A DNA stretch of 64,000 nucleotides from Novipirellula aureliae (GTDB lineage: Bacteria > Planctomycetota > Planctomycetia > Pirellulales > Pirellulaceae): assembly GCF_007860185.1 (NCBI RefSeq), contig NZ_SJPY01000003.1, positions 372,001 to 436,000 on the forward strand, in the 5' to 3' direction. Below, in pieces: positions 62,891 to 64,000 of this stretch. The notes beneath the pieces are model-generated. The model did no database searches, was not told where the DNA came from, and saw only the letters and a program-made list of their open reading frames with translations. The position numbers and the translations under genes were made by a program. Position 1 is the first letter of the stretch; the number at the start of each line of letters is the position of its first letter.

Positions 62891-63661
62891 TTACGAACGC
62901 CAAGCCATCACTTGCGTTTGGCTCGCCCCGACTCGCTTTTGCCAATCATCGAGATGCGGTGGCAAGGCGTGCTGGTCGAATCGGGATTCCGCTTCCATCG
63001 TAAACCCAGCAAGCTTGAGTTGTTGTTCGATCGCGTCGACGGAATTGCGAGCGAGGCTGTCACGCGTTTCATGGATCTCGACATAGATTGCCTCGACCGT
63101 TTCAAGTTCCGCTGCAATCTCCGTTAGCACCTGTTGTTCAGCACCTTCGATGTCGAGTTTCAAAAAACTGACGACCCTCCCTTTCAAGTAGGGTGACAAG
63201 CGTTTGCAGACCACTTGCACTTCTCCGCTTTGATTGGATGCCGCTAGCTCGCTGCGGTCACCCCAGGCGGGGTCGATCGAATTGCCACGTGCGTCCCCCT
63301 GTTTTGCGAGGTCGCCATACAAGGTGGTGTGGCCATTGTGATCAGCAAGCGCGGCGTTGACGCAGCGAACGCCAGGAATATCGTTCGCGTCAATGTTTTT
63401 TTGCAAAATATTGAAGGTGTGTGGATTGGGCTCGAAACAAAGTATTTCGCAACCGGGCCAGCGACGTTTCCATTCCAAAACGGATACACCTATGTTTGCT
63501 CCGCAATCGACAATGAACGGACGGTCGTGTTGGGGAGTAAAAAATGAAGGGAAGTCGTCGATTTGGCGGACCATCGACTCGGCCGCGTCACGATTTTGAT
63601 AAAAAAGTTTGTAGCCACGAAATTTGAGCATGATGTTACCGGTCGTTTCAAATAATTGCAT
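62891..63661 (-). CDS. FkbM-family methyltransferase
   Basis: 256 residues; ATG 63631 is a possible shorter start. SAM-binding motif FIVDCGANIGVSVLEWK near residues 49-65, then CFEPNPHTFNILQKNI and LKLDIEGAEQQVL near 167-179 are the hallmarks of FkbM enzymes, which O-methylate sugars or natural products. Located tail-to-tail with the GT9 gene (47 bp) beside a GT8-like gene, so surface glycan methylation is likely. Confidence 0.9.
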   Translation of the reverse strand: MQLFETTGNIMLKFRGYKLFYQNRDAAESMVRQIDDFPSFFTPQHDRPFIVDCGANIGVSVLEWKRRWPGCEILCFEPNPHTFNILQKNIDANDIPGVRCVNAALADHNGHTTLYGDLAKQGDARGNSIDPAWGDRSELAASNQSGEVQVVCKRLSPYLKGRVVSFLKLDIEGAEQQVLTEIAAELETVEAIYVEIHETRDSLARNSVDAIEQQLKLAGFTMEAESRFDQHALPPHLDDWQKRVGASQTQVMAWRS

Positions 63662-63762
63662 CGTACGCTTGTTCGAGGATCGTGCAAGCTTCGGTTCCGG
63701 GGTCGCCGATAAGTCTACTCACGCTCTGATTACTATTTCTTCACGCGATTTTGGAAACATCC

Positions 63763-64000
63763 ATGCCCTTTCTTTCTGGCAACCTGGGGTTTGAACGGTT
63801 TAGCATCGAAGGCTTCGATTCGACGGAATTCACCGACGAACATATCGAACAACTTACCAAAAATGCCGCTGGTAACGTTGAAACCGCTTCGGAAGAGAAC
63901 GTTCATGTTGGTTTCCTAGGTGGTGCTCATCTGTTCGATCAGGAATTTGATCTTGGGAAAAATGTGATCAACGATGCCGTCCATGTGGGTGTGCGAATTG
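63763..64000 (+). CDS. Possible RdgC-like protein (3' part beyond window)
   Basis: 79 residues are visible from ATG 63763 (MPFLSGNLGFERFSIEGFDS). The text DEHIEQLTKNAAGNV, then HVGFLGGAHLFDQEFDLG and NVINDAVHVGVRI fits a planctomycete family that I recall as annotated RdgC-like, a DNA-binding recombination protein. With only the start visible, the assignment is tentative. It is divergent from the FkbM gene. Confidence 0.6.
   Translation, partial: MPFLSGNLGFERFSIEGFDSTEFTDEHIEQLTKNAAGNVETASEENVHVGFLGGAHLFDQEFDLGKNVINDAVHVGVRI

Noticed and set aside
1-64000. tRNA or rRNA genes
   Set aside because: Intergenic stretches were read for T-loop and acceptor patterns; none was convincing.

Overview
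The window looks like chromosome from a Pirellulaceae-type planctomycete close to Rhodopirellula or Blastopirellula. This is inferred from gene content; no similarity search was run. Four proteins carry a DUF1559-type fold: three have a prepilin-like leader and an H-X9-DG signature, and one has an N-terminal secreted domain. There is also a PEP-CTERM protein, a DUF1573 protein, Ser/Thr kinases with planctomycete-style N-terminal extensions, a MoxR/DUF58/VWA operon, a TIGR03546/TIGR03545 pair, many secreted or lipoprotein-like hypothetical proteins, and frequent GTG/TTG starts. I found no rRNA, tRNA, CRISPR array, intact insertion sequence or prophage.

Layout. 1-1.3 kb: 5'-truncated window copy of thiL, a gutted aldehyde dehydrogenase pseudogene and a nested palindrome. 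1.4-7.3 kb: DUF58 protein, low-complexity lipoprotein, beta-propeller protein, lipid-kinase-like protein and a possible FliL-like protein. 7.3-13.1 kb (minus): histidine kinase, Xis-type HTH/receiver fusion, DUF1559 protein, a 59-residue lipoprotein, DUF2306 membrane protein and a prepilin-peptidase-like protein. 13.4-22.7 kb: small secreted protein, Ser/Thr kinase, then envelope glycosylation and transport (GT2, GT39-like, LptF/G-like permease, TIGR04283-like GT2, GT87-like, ALG5-like GT2). 23-31 kb: secreted DUF1559 protein and the MoxR-DUF58-BatA-like-VWA/GATase operon. 31-37 kb: PEP-CTERM protein, two paralogous DUF1559 proteins and a DUF1573 protein. 37-45.7 kb: alpha/beta hydrolase, thioredoxin-like lipoprotein and a rhodanese / SelD-N-type flavoprotein / HlyD adaptor / RND permease operon. 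46-53.5 kb: kinase with receiver-like tail and an AddA/AddB-like helicase-nuclease pair. 54-64 kb: TIGR03546/TIGR03545 pair, SulP-beta-carbonic anhydrase fusion, stand-alone M41 peptidase domain, GT8-like and GT9 transferases, FkbM methyltransferase and the start of a possible RdgC-like gene.

How the genes work together. The theme is cell envelope and surface: secretion of prepilin-like proteins beside a possible processing peptidase, sugar and lipid transfer, efflux, bicarbonate supply and sensing through kinases. The AddAB-like pair and possibly the last gene handle DNA ends and recombination.

The most unusual signal is in the DNA rather than in any one gene. At least ten loci carry short perfect or near-perfect tandem duplications with 13-19 bp units. 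They lie in intergenic DNA, in a dead gene, at C-termini or in a low-complexity protein. A second layer consists of hairpin elements. One is a pair of related ~120-128 bp copies with inverted ends, at 53.6 kb (reverse orientation) and 61.5 kb. Another is a set of five GTAG...CTAC-ended hairpins between genes. Together these suggest active slippage duplication and small non-autonomous repeats shaping intergenic DNA and gene ends.
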